Shown here: positions 1-8,756 of the stretch, one piece after another
Position numbering within the stretch: the stretch's first letter is position 1
How the letters are laid out: every line of letters starts with the position of its first letter
Origin: Roseococcus pinisoli
GTDB lineage: Bacteria; Pseudomonadota; Alphaproteobacteria; Acetobacterales; Acetobacteraceae
Assembly: GCF_018413645.1 (NCBI RefSeq)
Contig: NZ_JAHCDA010000002.1
Location: 1,054,001-1,118,000 of the forward strand
DNA: 64,000 nt
Direction of reading: 5' to 3'
Program-made: the position numbers and the translations under genes
Notes under the pieces: generated by a model
The model's database searches: none
The model's input: the letters and a program-made list of their open reading frames with translations, nothing else
What the model was told of the DNA's origin: nothing

Positions 1-677
1 GCGTCCACTACACGGTCGGCAACCAGATCATGGAGGCCGTCCTCCAGCATGCCGACATCTCCAAGGCCGAGGCGCAGAACCGCGCCATCGAGCTGCTGCG
101 GGAAGTCGGCATCCCGCGGCCCGAGACCCGCATCTCGGCCTATCCCTTCGAGCTCTCGGGCGGGCTGCGGCAGCGCGTGGGCATCGCCATGGCGCTGGCC
201 GGCGATCCGGAGATCGTCATCGCCGACGAGCCCACCACGGCGCTCGACGTCACCACCCAGGCGCAGATCCTCTCCCTCCTGCGGCGCCTGCAGGAGGAGA
301 AGAACATCGCGCTCATGCTCATCACCCATGACATGGGCGTGATCGCCGAAATGGCCGACGAGGTGGCGGTCATGTATCTCGGCCGGGTCGTGGAATTCGC
401 GCCGGTGGAGGAGGTCTTCTCCGAGCCGCGCCACCCCTATACGCGCGCCCTGCTGCGTGCGGTGCCGAGCATCCTGGCCACGCCGCGCCAGCGCCTCTCG
501 ACCATCGGCGGCGCCGTTCCGCATCCGGGCGCCCGGCCCTCCGGCTGCCCCTTCCACCCCCGCTGCTCGGAGCAGCTCGGCGCGCTGTGCACCGAGCAGT
601 CGCCCCGGCCCGTGCCGCCCGGACGATCCGGCGCGGCCTGCTTCAAGGTCGATCAGAGCGAGGCTGTCACCGCATGA
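1..677 (+). CDS. peptide/nickel-type ABC transporter ATP-binding protein (DppD/OppD family), 5' end outside window
   Basis: This ATPase energises import of a peptide or similar solute and acts at the inner face of the membrane with permeases that must lie upstream. The reading frame is open from base 3, so the gene starts before the window and Walker A is not visible. The visible part has the signature LSGGLRQRV (usually LSGGMRQR), Walker [13 protein letters not shown], the H-loop region LMLITHDMG, and the oligopeptide-transporter C-terminal element GCPFHPRC with conserved cysteines. The stop overlaps the next start as ATGA at 674-677, implying translational coupling with the second ATPase. 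The substrate cannot be told from an ATPase; the family assignment is firm. Confidence 0.93.
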   Translation, partial: VHYTVGNQIMEAVLQHADISKAEAQNRAIELLREVGIPRPETRISAYPFELSGGLRQRVGIAMALAGDPEIVIADEPTTALDVTTQAQILSLLRRLQEEKNIALMLITHDMGVIAEMADEVAVMYLGRVVEFAPVEEVFSEPRHPYTRALLRAVPSILATPRQRLSTIGGAVPHPGARPSGCPFHPRCSEQLGALCTEQSPRPVPPGRSGAACFKVDQSEAVTA

Positions 678-1672
678 ACCTGCTCGAAGTCCAGGACCTG
701 AAGAAGCACTACCCCATTCGCGCGGGGCTGATGCGCCGCGAGGTGGGCCGGGTGCGCGCCGTGGACGGCGTCAGCTTCCACATCGCCCAGGGCGAGACAC
801 TGGCGCTGGTGGGTGAGAGCGGCTGCGGCAAGACCACCGTCTCCCGCTGCATCCTGCGCGCGCTCACCGTCACCTCCGGCGCCATCCGCTTCGCCACCAG
901 CGAGACGGAGACGGTGGACCTCGCCACCCTGCCGAAGCGCCAGGTCCGGCCGCTGCGGCGGCATATCCAGATGATCTTCCAGGACCCCTATGCGTCGCTG
1001 AATCCGCGCATGATGGTCGGCGACATCATCGCGGAGCCGCTGAAGGTCAACGGCGTGCCGGCGGCCGAGCGGCGGGACCGCGTGGCCGAGCTACTGGAGC
1101 TCGTGCAGATGCCGCAGAGCGCGCGCATCCGCTTCCCCCATGCCTTCTCGGGCGGGCAGCGGCAGCGCGTGGGCATCGCCCGCGCCCTCGCCCTGAACCC
1201 CCGGCTGGTGGTGGCGGACGAGCCGGTCTCGGCCCTCGACGTCTCGGTGCAGGCGCAGATCATCAACCTGCTGCTCGACCTTCAGGACCGGCTGGGCCTG
1301 TCCATGCTCTTCGTGGCGCATGACCTCAGCGTGGTGCGCCACGTGAGCGACCGGGTGGCGGTGATGTATGTCGGCCGCATCGTCGAGGTGGCGCCGACGG
1401 ACACGCTCTACCGCGCCCCGCTGCATCCTTACACCGAGGCCCTGCTGGCAGCGGTCCCGGCGCCCGACCCGTCGCGCCGCGGCCGGCGCCGCGTGGCCCA
1501 GGGCGAGGTGGCCGACCCGGCCAACCCGCCGCCCGGCTGCGCCTTCCACCCGCGCTGCCCCTATGCCGTCGATCGCTGCCGCATCGAGCGGCCGGAGCTG
1601 ACGCCGACGGGCTCGGGCCGTTACGTCAGTTGCCATCGCGCCGCCGAGCTCGATCTCGTCGGCGTCCGCTAA
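674..1672 (+). CDS. peptide/nickel-type ABC transporter ATP-binding protein (DppF/OppF family)
   Basis: This is the second ATPase of the same importer, 332 residues, the usual DppF length. Walker A is GESGCGKTT, the signature is [10 protein letters not shown], Walker B is [12 protein letters not shown], and the C-terminal cysteine element GCAFHPRCP of this subfamily is present. I chose the ATG at 674 because it overlaps the upstream stop (ATGA) and the protein then begins [15 protein letters not shown], the expected first strand; an in-frame upstream ATG lies inside the previous gene. The gene is followed 25 bases later by the binding-protein gene, so the order ATPase-ATPase-binding protein suggests that the permeases precede them outside the window. 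Confidence 0.94.
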   Translation: MNLLEVQDLKKHYPIRAGLMRREVGRVRAVDGVSFHIAQGETLALVGESGCGKTTVSRCILRALTVTSGAIRFATSETETVDLATLPKRQVRPLRRHIQMIFQDPYASLNPRMMVGDIIAEPLKVNGVPAAERRDRVAELLELVQMPQSARIRFPHAFSGGQRQRVGIARALALNPRLVVADEPVSALDVSVQAQIINLLLDLQDRLGLSMLFVAHDLSVVRHVSDRVAVMYVGRIVEVAPTDTLYRAPLHPYTEALLAAVPAPDPSRRGRRRVAQGEVADPANPPPGCAFHPRCPYAVDRCRIERPELTPTGSGRYVSCHRAAELDLVGVR

Positions 1673-1697
1673 ACCAAGAAACAGAGGGAGAAACGCC

Positions 1698-3722
1698 ATG
1701 CGGCGCAGGGAATTGGGGGCTTTGGCCCTGACCGGGGTCGCCGGCGCGGCCGTCGCGCAGACCGGCGGCAGCTTTCATGATTCGGGCCTGATCGGCCAGC
1801 TTGAGGGGCCGACCATCGTCACCGACGAGGCCCGCCGTCCCCGGCAGTTCAAGGAAGCGCCGATGCTGGCCGAGCAGGTCCGCGCCGGCCGCCTGCCGCC
1901 CGTCGACCAGCGCCTGCCTCAGGACGTGATGGTCGTGCAGCCGCTGCGCAGCGTCGGCAAGTACGGCGGCACCTGGCGCCGCGGCTTCATCGGCCCGGGC
2001 GACAGCGAGAACGGCAACCGCATCATGTCGGCCGACAAGCCGCTCTTCTTCGATGCTTCCGGCACGGAGCTGCAGCCCTGCCTCGCCCGCGGCTACGAGG
2101 TGAGCGACGACGGCCGCCGCACCACGGTCTTCCTGCGCCGCGGGCAGAAATGGTCCGACGGCTCGCCGCACACCGCGGATGACTGGCTGTTCTACTTCAA
2201 CGACATCTACGCCAACCGCGACCTCGTCCCCTCGCCCGCGCCGGAGCTGGCCTCCAACGGCAAGCCGGGCCGGATCGTGAAGGTCGACGAGCACACGATC
2301 GCCTTCGAATTCGACGACCCGTACTTCCTGTTCCCGCAGATGCTGGCCGGCGACACGCTCATCGGCGGCGGCAACACGCGGCAGCAGTCGCAGGGCCAGA
2401 GCTACGGCATCTATGCGCCGGCCAACTACCTCAAGGCCTTCCTGCCCAAGTACACGCCGATGGAGCAGCTCACCGCCCAGGCCCGCGCGGCCGGCTTCGG
2501 CAATTGGGTGGAGCACTTCAAGTACAGGTCCGACTGGCGCCTGAACCGCGACCTGCCGACCCTTTCGGCCTGGCGGATGGTGCAGCCCATCAACACCCAG
2601 CTCTGGGTGCTGGAGCGCAACCCTTACTACTACGCCGTCGACACCGAGGGGCAGCAGCTGCCCTATATCGACCGCGTGCAGATGTCGCTGGCCGAGAATC
2701 CCGAGGTCATCAACCTGCGCGCCATCGCCGGCGAATACGACTACCAGGAGCGCTTCATCGACCTCGGCAAGCTGCCGGTGATCATCGAGAACCAGCAGCG
2801 CAGCCGCTACAAGGTGCATCTGGACCCGGGCTTCAACGGCGCCGATTCCGTGCTCTTCCCGACCATCACCTACAAGGAGGACGCCGAGATCGGCGACCTG
2901 CTGGCCAAGGTGGACTTCCGCCGCGCCCTGGCGCTGGGCATCGACCGCGACCAGCTGAACGAGGCCTTCTGGCTCGGCCTCGGCACGCCGGGCTCGGTCG
3001 TGCCGGACGACAACCTGCCCGAGAATCCCGGGCCGGAATGGCGCCAGAAATGGTCCACGCTCGACATCCCGCAGGCCAACCGCCTGCTGGACGGCATCGG
3101 CCTGCAGCGTAAGGATCGCGAGGGCTTCCGCCTCCGGCGCGACAACGGCCAGCGCCTGCGCATCGAGATCGCGGTGGGCCAGACGCTCTCCCCCACCTGG
3201 CCGCAGCAGGCCGAGATGATCGCCCAGCATTGGCGCCAGATCGGCATCGCGACCGACGTGAAGGTGATGGAGCGCAGCCTCTGGTACACGCGCGCTTATA
3301 CGGACCAGCACCAGATCGCGCTCTGGACCAATAACGGGACGGAGAGCCTCTACCTTTACCCGCGTTATACCCTGCCGGTGGACCCGATCGGCGCTGTCAT
3401 CAGCAATGTCTATTCGCACTGGTACGCTTCCAACGGCGCGCGCGGCGAAGCGCCGACGGATCCCAAGCTGCTCCGTGCCTACGAGCTGATGCGCTCGGCA
3501 TCCGGTCAGCGGCAGGAGGAGCGCAACCAGACGGCCAAGGAAGTCTGGAAAATCGCGGTCGACGAGCAATGGGGCATCGGCCTCGTCGGGCTCTCGCCGG
3601 CCTTCATGGGCGTGCGCGTGGTGAGCGAGAAGCTGGAGAACGTGCCGGCGCGAACGGGCATTTCCCAGCACTGCCGCACGCCCTGGGGCGCCCGCCCGGA
3701 TCAGTGGTACTTCAAGAGCTGA
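1698..3722 (+). CDS. ABC transporter substrate-binding protein, family 5 (SBP_bac_5), large form
   Basis: This is the periplasmic receptor of the importer encoded just upstream. It has 674 residues, longer than the roughly 530 of DppA or OppA and typical of a large subfamily seen in Alphaproteobacteria. The N-terminus begins MRRRELGALALTGVAGA and ends AVAQ, a secretion signal with twin arginines that may be Tat- or Sec-dependent. A segment of about 90 residues precedes the binding fold, which starts near residue 95 (RSVGKYGGTWRRGF, then GQKWSDGSPHTADDW, typical of family 5). The start follows a good ribosome site (gagggag, 7 bases upstream). The substrate is unknown; a peptide, an opine or an oligosaccharide is possible. 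Confidence 0.92.
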   Translation: MRRRELGALALTGVAGAAVAQTGGSFHDSGLIGQLEGPTIVTDEARRPRQFKEAPMLAEQVRAGRLPPVDQRLPQDVMVVQPLRSVGKYGGTWRRGFIGPGDSENGNRIMSADKPLFFDASGTELQPCLARGYEVSDDGRRTTVFLRRGQKWSDGSPHTADDWLFYFNDIYANRDLVPSPAPELASNGKPGRIVKVDEHTIAFEFDDPYFLFPQMLAGDTLIGGGNTRQQSQGQSYGIYAPANYLKAFLPKYTPMEQLTAQARAAGFGNWVEHFKYRSDWRLNRDLPTLSAWRMVQPINTQLWVLERNPYYYAVDTEGQQLPYIDRVQMSLAENPEVINLRAIAGEYDYQERFIDLGKLPVIIENQQRSRYKVHLDPGFNGADSVLFPTITYKEDAEIGDLLAKVDFRRALALGIDRDQLNEAFWLGLGTPGSVVPDDNLPENPGPEWRQKWSTLDIPQANRLLDGIGLQRKDREGFRLRRDNGQRLRIEIAVGQTLSPTWPQQAEMIAQHWRQIGIATDVKVMERSLWYTRAYTDQHQIALWTNNGTESLYLYPRYTLPVDPIGAVISNVYSHWYASNGARGEAPTDPKLLRAYELMRSASGQRQEERNQTAKEVWKIAVDEQWGIGLVGLSPAFMGVRVVSEKLENVPARTGISQHCRTPWGARPDQWYFKS

Positions 3723-3730
3723 CACCCATG

Positions 3731-3753
3731 GGGAGCCGGCGTGCCCGGCTCCC
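3731..3753 (+). terminator. hairpin after the peptide ABC operon
   Basis: A perfect 9-bp stem (GGGAGCCGG / CCGGCTCCC) with a 5-base loop begins eight bases after the stop codon of the binding-protein gene. It is followed by a pyrimidine-rich stretch (tccccctcc) but no true T-run. The position suggests transcription termination or 3'-end protection. Confidence 0.55.
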
Positions 3754-3779
3754 TCCCCCTCCAAAGGGAGGCGCGTGCC

Positions 3780-4030
3780 TCAGCCAGCCAGGAGGTCGAT
3801 GTAATCCTCGGCCCGGGTTTTCGCCCGGGACGGCAATTCGCGAATCAGGGCGCTCGTCTCGATCAACGCCTGCACGCCCAGGGCACTCGCCTCGCCGTCG
3901 CGCGGGAAGATCTCCTCGCCGGTGCAACGGCACCTCGTCGCGTGGCTCCCAGAACGAGACGAAGCCCTGCTCCATCGCGATGCGGTTCAGCGGCACGCCC
4001 CCAGCCGAGCCGCGACCTCCTCGATCCCAT
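3780..4030 (-). pseudogene. frameshifted C-terminal remnant of an unidentified protein
   Basis: Read leftward, three consecutive frames join into one protein-like C-terminus. The pieces are NGIEEVAARLGA, then VPLNRIAMEQGFVSFWEPRD, then TGEEIFPRDGEASALGVQ continuing through ETSALIRELPSRAKTRAE to DYIDLLAG and a stop at 3780-3782. Two frameshifts (near 3978 and near 3930) and the lack of any upstream start make this a decayed 3' end, roughly 80 codons long. The family is not recognised with confidence. It lies between the peptide ABC operon and the end of livF, so it is probably a leftover of a gene that once followed the liv operon. Confidence 0.55.
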
Positions 4031-4040
4031 TGATGTCATC

Positions 4041-4778
4041 TCACGCCGGGGCCTCATCGCCGCCGATGCCCAGATAGGCCCGCTGCACCTCGGGGCTGCG
4101 GGCCAGTTCGTCCGCCGGCCCCTCCAGCACGGAGCGACCGGTCTGGATGACGTAGCCCCGGTCGGCAATGTCCAGCGCGAGCTCGACGGACTGTTCCGCG
4201 ATGAGCAAGGTCAGCCCCTCGTCGCGCAGGACCTGCAGCTTCTCGTACATCATCTCGACGATGGCCGGCGCGAGGCCCAGCGACGGCTCATCCAGAAGCA
4301 GCAGGCGCGGCGCGCTCATCAGCGCGCGCCCCACCGCCAGCATCTGCCGCTCGCCGCCGGAGAGCGTGCCAGCCGCCTGGCGCCGCCGTTCCTTGAGCTT
4401 CGGCAGGAAGGCGAAGACCTTCTCCAGCAGTTCCGCCTCGCGCTTGCGGTTTCCCAGCGGCGTGGCGCCCAGGCGCAGGTTCTGCTCCACGGTCTGGTTC
4501 ACGAAGAGCCGCCAGCCCTCCGGCGCCAGGGCAAGCCCGCGGCCGACGACCGCAAAAGCCGGCTGACCGGCGATCGAAGCGCCCTCCCACAGCACCTGGC
4601 CCGCCGTGGGCCGGACGAGGCCGATGATCGCGTTCAGCACCGTGGTCTTGCCCGCCCCGTTCGAGCCGAGCAGCGCGACCACCTCACCCTTGCGAACCTC
4701 CAGCGACACGTCCGACACGCCCACGAGATCGCCGTAGCGGACCTCGAGGTTCCGGACGCTCAGCAGCGCGTCGGTCAT
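4041..4778 (-). CDS. livF: branched-chain amino-acid-type ABC transporter ATPase LivF
   Basis: This is the second ATPase of a high-affinity hydrophobic amino acid or related-carboxylate importer. It has 245 residues, close to the usual LivF length. Walker A is LLGSNGAGKTT, the signature LSGGERQML, Walker B LLLLDEPSLGLAP, and the LivF-type switch region is LLIAEQSVELAL. The start at 4778 overlaps the livG stop (ATGA), so the two are translationally coupled. It is the last gene of the leftward livKHMGF operon. Liv-like systems in this group of bacteria often carry aromatic acids, amides or urea rather than leucine, so the substrate is left open. Confidence 0.94.
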   Translation of the reverse strand: MTDALLSVRNLEVRYGDLVGVSDVSLEVRKGEVVALLGSNGAGKTTVLNAIIGLVRPTAGQVLWEGASIAGQPAFAVVGRGLALAPEGWRLFVNQTVEQNLRLGATPLGNRKREAELLEKVFAFLPKLKERRRQAAGTLSGGERQMLAVGRALMSAPRLLLLDEPSLGLAPAIVEMMYEKLQVLRDEGLTLLIAEQSVELALDIADRGYVIQTGRSVLEGPADELARSPEVQRAYLGIGGDEAPA

Positions 4779-5521
4779 GCCCTCGCCTTCCGGTTGAGGC
4801 TGCGGCCCAGATAGGCCTCGATGACCCCCGGGTCCTGCACCACGTCCTTAGGCGCCCCCTGCGCGATCACCTTGCCCTGGTGGAAGACCACGGCCCGGTT
4901 CGCGAGCGACAGGATGACCTCCATCACATGCTCCACGATGACGAGGGTGATGCCGCGCGCATGGATGCGGCGCACCAGCTCGATGGCGGCCCGTACCTCC
5001 GTGGGCGTCAGGCCGGCCAGTGCCTCGTCGAGCAGCAGGATCTCGGGCTCCGTCGCCAGGGCACGGGCGATCTCCAGGCGCTTGCGCGCTGGTGTCCCCA
5101 GGCTGCCGGACCGTGCCGCCGCGATGGGGCGCAGGCCGGTGAAGTCGATCACCTTCTCGGCGGCAGCCACGGCATCGGCGGTGCGCGGGTGCCGCAGGAA
5201 GGCACCCACCATCACGTTCTCCAGCACGCTCAGGTCGTCGAACACCGCGGGCACCTGCCAGCTCCGAGCGAGGCCCAGGCGCGCATGCTCCTCGGGCGTG
5301 GCCCGTGTCACGTCGTGGCCCCGCAGCATGATCGTGCCCGAAGCCGGCTGCCGGTCTCCTGCCAGGCAGTTGAAGAAGGTGCTCTTCCCCGCGCCGTTCG
5401 GCCCGATCAGCCCGATGATCTCGCCCTTGCCGATACTGAGCGAGGCGCCGTCGACCGCGCGGAAGCTTCCGAAGGCGACGACGATGTCGCGGGCTTCCAG
5501 CAAAGGGGCATCAGCCGGCAT
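4775..5521 (-). CDS. livG: branched-chain amino-acid-type ABC transporter ATPase LivG
   Basis: This is the first ATPase of the Liv importer, 248 residues from the chosen ATG at 5521 (MPADAPLLEARDIVVAFGSF). An in-frame ATG 96 bases upstream would lie well inside livM and is rejected. Walker A is LIGPNGAGKST and Walker B is ILLLDEALAGL. The ABC signature is the variant LGTPARKRLEIARAL, lacking the canonical SGG or YGQ core. The C-terminus has the LivG element VIEAYLG. The start overlaps the livM 3' end by 11 bases and the stop overlaps the livF start. Confidence 0.93.
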   Translation of the reverse strand: MPADAPLLEARDIVVAFGSFRAVDGASLSIGKGEIIGLIGPNGAGKSTFFNCLAGDRQPASGTIMLRGHDVTRATPEEHARLGLARSWQVPAVFDDLSVLENVMVGAFLRHPRTADAVAAAEKVIDFTGLRPIAAARSGSLGTPARKRLEIARALATEPEILLLDEALAGLTPTEVRAAIELVRRIHARGITLVIVEHVMEVILSLANRAVVFHQGKVIAQGAPKDVVQDPGVIEAYLGRSLNRKARA

Positions 5522-6506
5522 GTCGCGCCCTCCAGGCCTTGAGGCGGGACAGGATCTCGGCCAGCCCTCCCGGTGCGAAACGGCTGATGAACACGATGAT
5601 GGCGCCGTAGACGACATAGGTGACGCCCGTGCCGCTTCCGCCGAACATCGCGTTGGTGATCTCCTCGAGGGGTACCAGGATCGCCGCGCCGACCAGCGGA
5701 CCGAACAAGGTGCCCGCGCCGCCCAGCGCCGCCGCGATCACCATCTTGACCGAGAGAAGGATGCCAAGTCCGCTATCGGGATCGACGAAGCCCAGCATGG
5801 CCGCATAGAGCGAGCCCGCGAGCGAGGTGAAGCCCGCCGACGCCAGAAGCGCATACATCTTGTAGCGCTCCGCCGGCACCCCGAGGCTGCGCGCCGCCCG
5901 CTCCTGCCCACGGATCGCGCGGAGATAGAAGCCCATGCGCGAGCGGCTCATCCACCAGGTGAAGAGCAGGAGAACGCCCAGGACGCCGCCGAAGATATAA
6001 TAATAAGGCAGGGGGCTGATGAAGGAGAGATCGAGCACCGACCGCGGCATCGCCGGCCCCGAGACACCCACGGCCCCACCGAGGATCGGCGTATTGGTGA
6101 CGATGATCCGCGCGAGCTCGGCCAGGGCGATCGTCGCCATCGAGAAGTAGTGGCCCTTCAGCCGCAGCGTCGGCCGGCCGACGACGAGCGCCAGCAGGAG
6201 CGACACCGCGACGCCGAAGGGCGCGCCCAGGATCGGCGCCCATTCGAACCAGGTGAAGCCCAGCAGCGACGCATAGGCGCCACAGCCGAAGAACAGCACA
6301 TGGCCGATCGAGATCTGGCCGGCATAGCCGCCGACCAGGTTCCAGGCCGAGGCGGACAGCGCGGCCAGCATCACCAGCGCGCCGACGCGCTGGTAGAACT
6401 GATCCTCGATCAGCAGTGGCCAGACCAGCACGGCGGCCAGCACCAGCGCGCCAAGGAGCAGCCGGCTCGCGGCGCGGGGCGCTGCCGGCATCGTCTTCGC
6501 GCTCAT
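5511..6506 (-). CDS. livM: branched-chain amino-acid-type ABC transporter permease LivM
   Basis: Inner-membrane permease subunit, 331 residues, with eight to nine hydrophobic segments. The LivM-typical motif GGYAGQISIGHVLFFGCGAY follows the second helix, and the EAA-like loop near GLPAERYKM of this family appears as LGVPAERYKMYALLASAG. The start at 6506 overlaps the livH stop (ATGA). An upstream in-frame ATG at 6539 would invade livH and is less likely. LivM forms a heterodimer with the adjacent LivH and docks with LivG and LivF. Confidence 0.94.
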   Translation of the reverse strand: MSAKTMPAAPRAASRLLLGALVLAAVLVWPLLIEDQFYQRVGALVMLAALSASAWNLVGGYAGQISIGHVLFFGCGAYASLLGFTWFEWAPILGAPFGVAVSLLLALVVGRPTLRLKGHYFSMATIALAELARIIVTNTPILGGAVGVSGPAMPRSVLDLSFISPLPYYYIFGGVLGVLLLFTWWMSRSRMGFYLRAIRGQERAARSLGVPAERYKMYALLASAGFTSLAGSLYAAMLGFVDPDSGLGILLSVKMVIAAALGGAGTLFGPLVGAAILVPLEEITNAMFGGSGTGVTYVVYGAIIVFISRFAPGGLAEILSRLKAWRARHAG

Positions 6507-7360
6507 GCCTTGCCCAGCAGACCCTGCGGCCGGAACCACAGAACGGCGAGGAAGAGAATGAAGACGACGACGTCCTTGAAGGCCGGCCCGATCCAGAAGG
6601 AGGTCAGGGATTCGATGATCCCGATGGTCAGGCCCGCCACCAATGCCCCCGGCACGCTGCCGAAACCGCCCAGACAGACGACCACGAAGGCGATCAGCGC
6701 GAGGGATTCGCCCACCGTTGGCGTGATGTAGAAAAACAGCGCGATGAGGGCGCCGGCCACCCCCGTGCAGGCAGCACCTAGGCCCCAGGCCAGGGCCTGC
6801 ATGGGATCAGGCCGGATGCCGACCAGCATGGCCGCGTTCCGATCCTCCGCCACGGCGAGCAGGCGGCTGCCCAGCGCGGTTCGCGTGAGCAGCAGATGCA
6901 GGCCGATGGTCAGGATCAGCGCCGCGATCCCCGCCACGACACGCGAGGGTTCCAGGCGCAGGCCGGCCACGGTCTGCACTTCCCCCAGCAGGTTCTCCGG
7001 CAGCGACAGGAAATTGGCGGAGAATATCCAAAGCGTGGCGTAGCGAAGGACCAAGGCCAGCCCGAAGGTGCCCAGGATCTGCGCCAGGATGGGGCCGCGC
7101 ATAACGTGGCGCACCAGCCCGTAATAGACGACGACACCGAGAAGAAAGAGCATCATCGCGGCCAGCGGCACGAAGAACTCCGGCCCCAGATGCAGCGCCG
7201 TGAAGGCGATGAAGGCGACGTACATCGCGATCATGACGAAGTCGCCATGGGCGAAGTTGACCACGTTCATCATGCCCCAGATCAAGGTGAGGCCGGATGA
7301 GAACAACGCATAAACGGCCCCTACCAGGAAACCGTTCAGCACCACCTGCGCAAGGATCAT
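6503..7360 (-). CDS. livH: branched-chain amino-acid-type ABC transporter permease LivH
   Basis: Inner-membrane permease, 285 residues, beginning MILAQVVLNGFLVGAVYALF. The LivH-type motif LTLIWGMMNVVNFAHGDFVM is present, as is the conserved ALAWGLGAACTGVAGAL loop region near the ATPase contact. The start at 7360 lies ten bases after the livK stop. Longer in-frame starts would overlap livK and add no conserved sequence. Confidence 0.94.
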   Translation of the reverse strand: MILAQVVLNGFLVGAVYALFSSGLTLIWGMMNVVNFAHGDFVMIAMYVAFIAFTALHLGPEFFVPLAAMMLFLLGVVVYYGLVRHVMRGPILAQILGTFGLALVLRYATLWIFSANFLSLPENLLGEVQTVAGLRLEPSRVVAGIAALILTIGLHLLLTRTALGSRLLAVAEDRNAAMLVGIRPDPMQALAWGLGAACTGVAGALIALFFYITPTVGESLALIAFVVVCLGGFGSVPGALVAGLTIGIIESLTSFWIGPAFKDVVVFILFLAVLWFRPQGLLGKA

Positions 7361-7370
7361 GGGGAGTTGC

Positions 7371-8615
7371 TCACTCCCAGCCGCGATAGGGAAGCTGCAA
7401 TTGCGAGGTGGCGGTCTCGGTCGGCCAGACCGAGACATATTCGCGGCCGCGCAGCTGCACCAGCAGAACGGAGGCCAGCGTGTTCTGCCCCTTCTCGTCG
7501 AAGCGCACGCCGCGATACCCGATCATCAGCTGCTCGGCCTTCAGGTCAGTCGCGCGCAGCGCCGCCTGGATGGCGGCCGGCTGCGTCGAGCCCGCGCGAT
7601 TGATGGCGTCGCAGGTGACGAGGAAGCCCTGCATGGTGCGCGCGGTGGTGTCGTCCATCTCGCGGCCGGTGCGGGCCTTGTAGAGCGCGTTGATCTTGAA
7701 GGAATTGCTACCCGGCCGGCTCGGGTCGAAAGCGCTGCGGTTGATGATGCCCTGCGCGGTGTCGCCCGCCGTCTGCACGAAATTGTCGTCCGAGAAGCCG
7801 GAGTTGTCGCCGATCAGGATGGGCGGACGGTAGCCCTGCGCGCGCATGGTGCGGGCATAGAGGATGGCATCCGAGGTGTAGCTGATGAAGATCGCAACAT
7901 CGGGCTGCGCGTCCTTCAGCTGCAGCACCTGCGCCGAGACGTCGGCGCTGTTGGCCGCGTAGGGGATCTGCAGCGCGATGGAGAGGCCATGGGCATCGGC
8001 GGTGCGGCGGATGACGTCCGCGATCGACGTGCCGTATTCGGTGTTCTCGTTGACGATCGCGATCTTCGAGATCGGGCGGTCATTGACGCGGGCCGCCTTC
8101 AGGAACTCCATGTAGATGGCCGCGATGTCGGGGCCGATGGGCGTCGTGCGGAAGAACCAGCGGAAGCCGCGCTCCGTCAGGTTCGTCGCGACGGACTCGC
8201 CGTTCACGTAAGGAATGCCGTGCCGCTCGGCGATGGCGCTGGCCGTCTGGGTCAGGCCCGACTGATAGCCGCCGGTCAAAGCGACGACGCGCTCCTGCGT
8301 GATGAGGCGCAGCGCCTGGTTCTGCGCGACCGAGGGACTGCCCTGCTGGTCCGCCAGGACGAGCTGCAGCGGGCGGCCGCCGATCGCGGGGAAGCCCGTC
8401 GTCGCCATCAGCGGCATCGCCGCAAGGTCGGGCTGCGGCGTGTTGATCAGCTCCACAGCGAGTTCGAGGGCGGCTTTCGCGGCATTGCCGGCCGAGGCCG
8501 CGACCCCGGTGAGGGGGTGCAGCGCGCCGACCTTGATGGGCGCGCCCTGCGCCAGGGCGGGCACGCCAGTCAGCAGCGCGGGCGCGGCCAGCATGGAGCG
8601 TCGGGTGATGGACAT
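7371..8615 (-). CDS. livK: branched-chain amino-acid-type ABC transporter substrate-binding protein LivK family
   Basis: Periplasmic receptor of the Liv importer, 414 residues, type 1 periplasmic-binding fold (Peripla_BP_6). It begins MSITRRSMLAAPALLTG and ends its signal ALAQG, a twin-arginine-style signal peptide. Mature sequence starts APIKVGALHPLTGVAASAGN, typical of the family. The start at 8615 is preceded by a ribosome site (cccagggg). It is the first gene of the leftward operon. The ligand cannot be read from the sequence. Confidence 0.93.
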   Translation of the reverse strand: MSITRRSMLAAPALLTGVPALAQGAPIKVGALHPLTGVAASAGNAAKAALELAVELINTPQPDLAAMPLMATTGFPAIGGRPLQLVLADQQGSPSVAQNQALRLITQERVVALTGGYQSGLTQTASAIAERHGIPYVNGESVATNLTERGFRWFFRTTPIGPDIAAIYMEFLKAARVNDRPISKIAIVNENTEYGTSIADVIRRTADAHGLSIALQIPYAANSADVSAQVLQLKDAQPDVAIFISYTSDAILYARTMRAQGYRPPILIGDNSGFSDDNFVQTAGDTAQGIINRSAFDPSRPGSNSFKINALYKARTGREMDDTTARTMQGFLVTCDAINRAGSTQPAAIQAALRATDLKAEQLMIGYRGVRFDEKGQNTLASVLLVQLRGREYVSVWPTETATSQLQLPYRGWE

Positions 8616-8695
8616 TCGTTTTCCCCTGGGTGAACGCGGTCTTCGCCGCTGTTCATTACGAGGGCAGCCTAGCGACCTTGCGCGCCACCGCAAAG

Positions 8696-8710
8696 TGGCA
8701 TCGCCCTTGC
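8696..8710 (+). promoter_or_regulatory. candidate sigma-54 promoter (-24/-12) before the Bug/enolase operon
   Basis: The bases TGGCATCGCCCTTGC match the sigma-54 consensus TGGCACG-N4-TTGC at all the most conserved positions, with GG and GC separated by exactly 10 bases. The downstream start codon (8757) lies about 35 bases after the predicted transcription start, with a ribosome site (gaggag) between them. A chance match in GC-rich DNA is possible and no activator site was recognised. Confidence 0.4.
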
Positions 8711-8756
8711 CTGCGGCGCGCAGCTGCGCGAGTTAGGCGCGACGAGGAGCGGCATC

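Noticed and set aside
1626-3764. A 712-codon leftward open frame opposite the peptide-binding protein
   Set aside because: It is antisense to a clear family 5 binding protein, has a His/Arg/Val-rich shadow composition without motifs, and is a product of high GC content.
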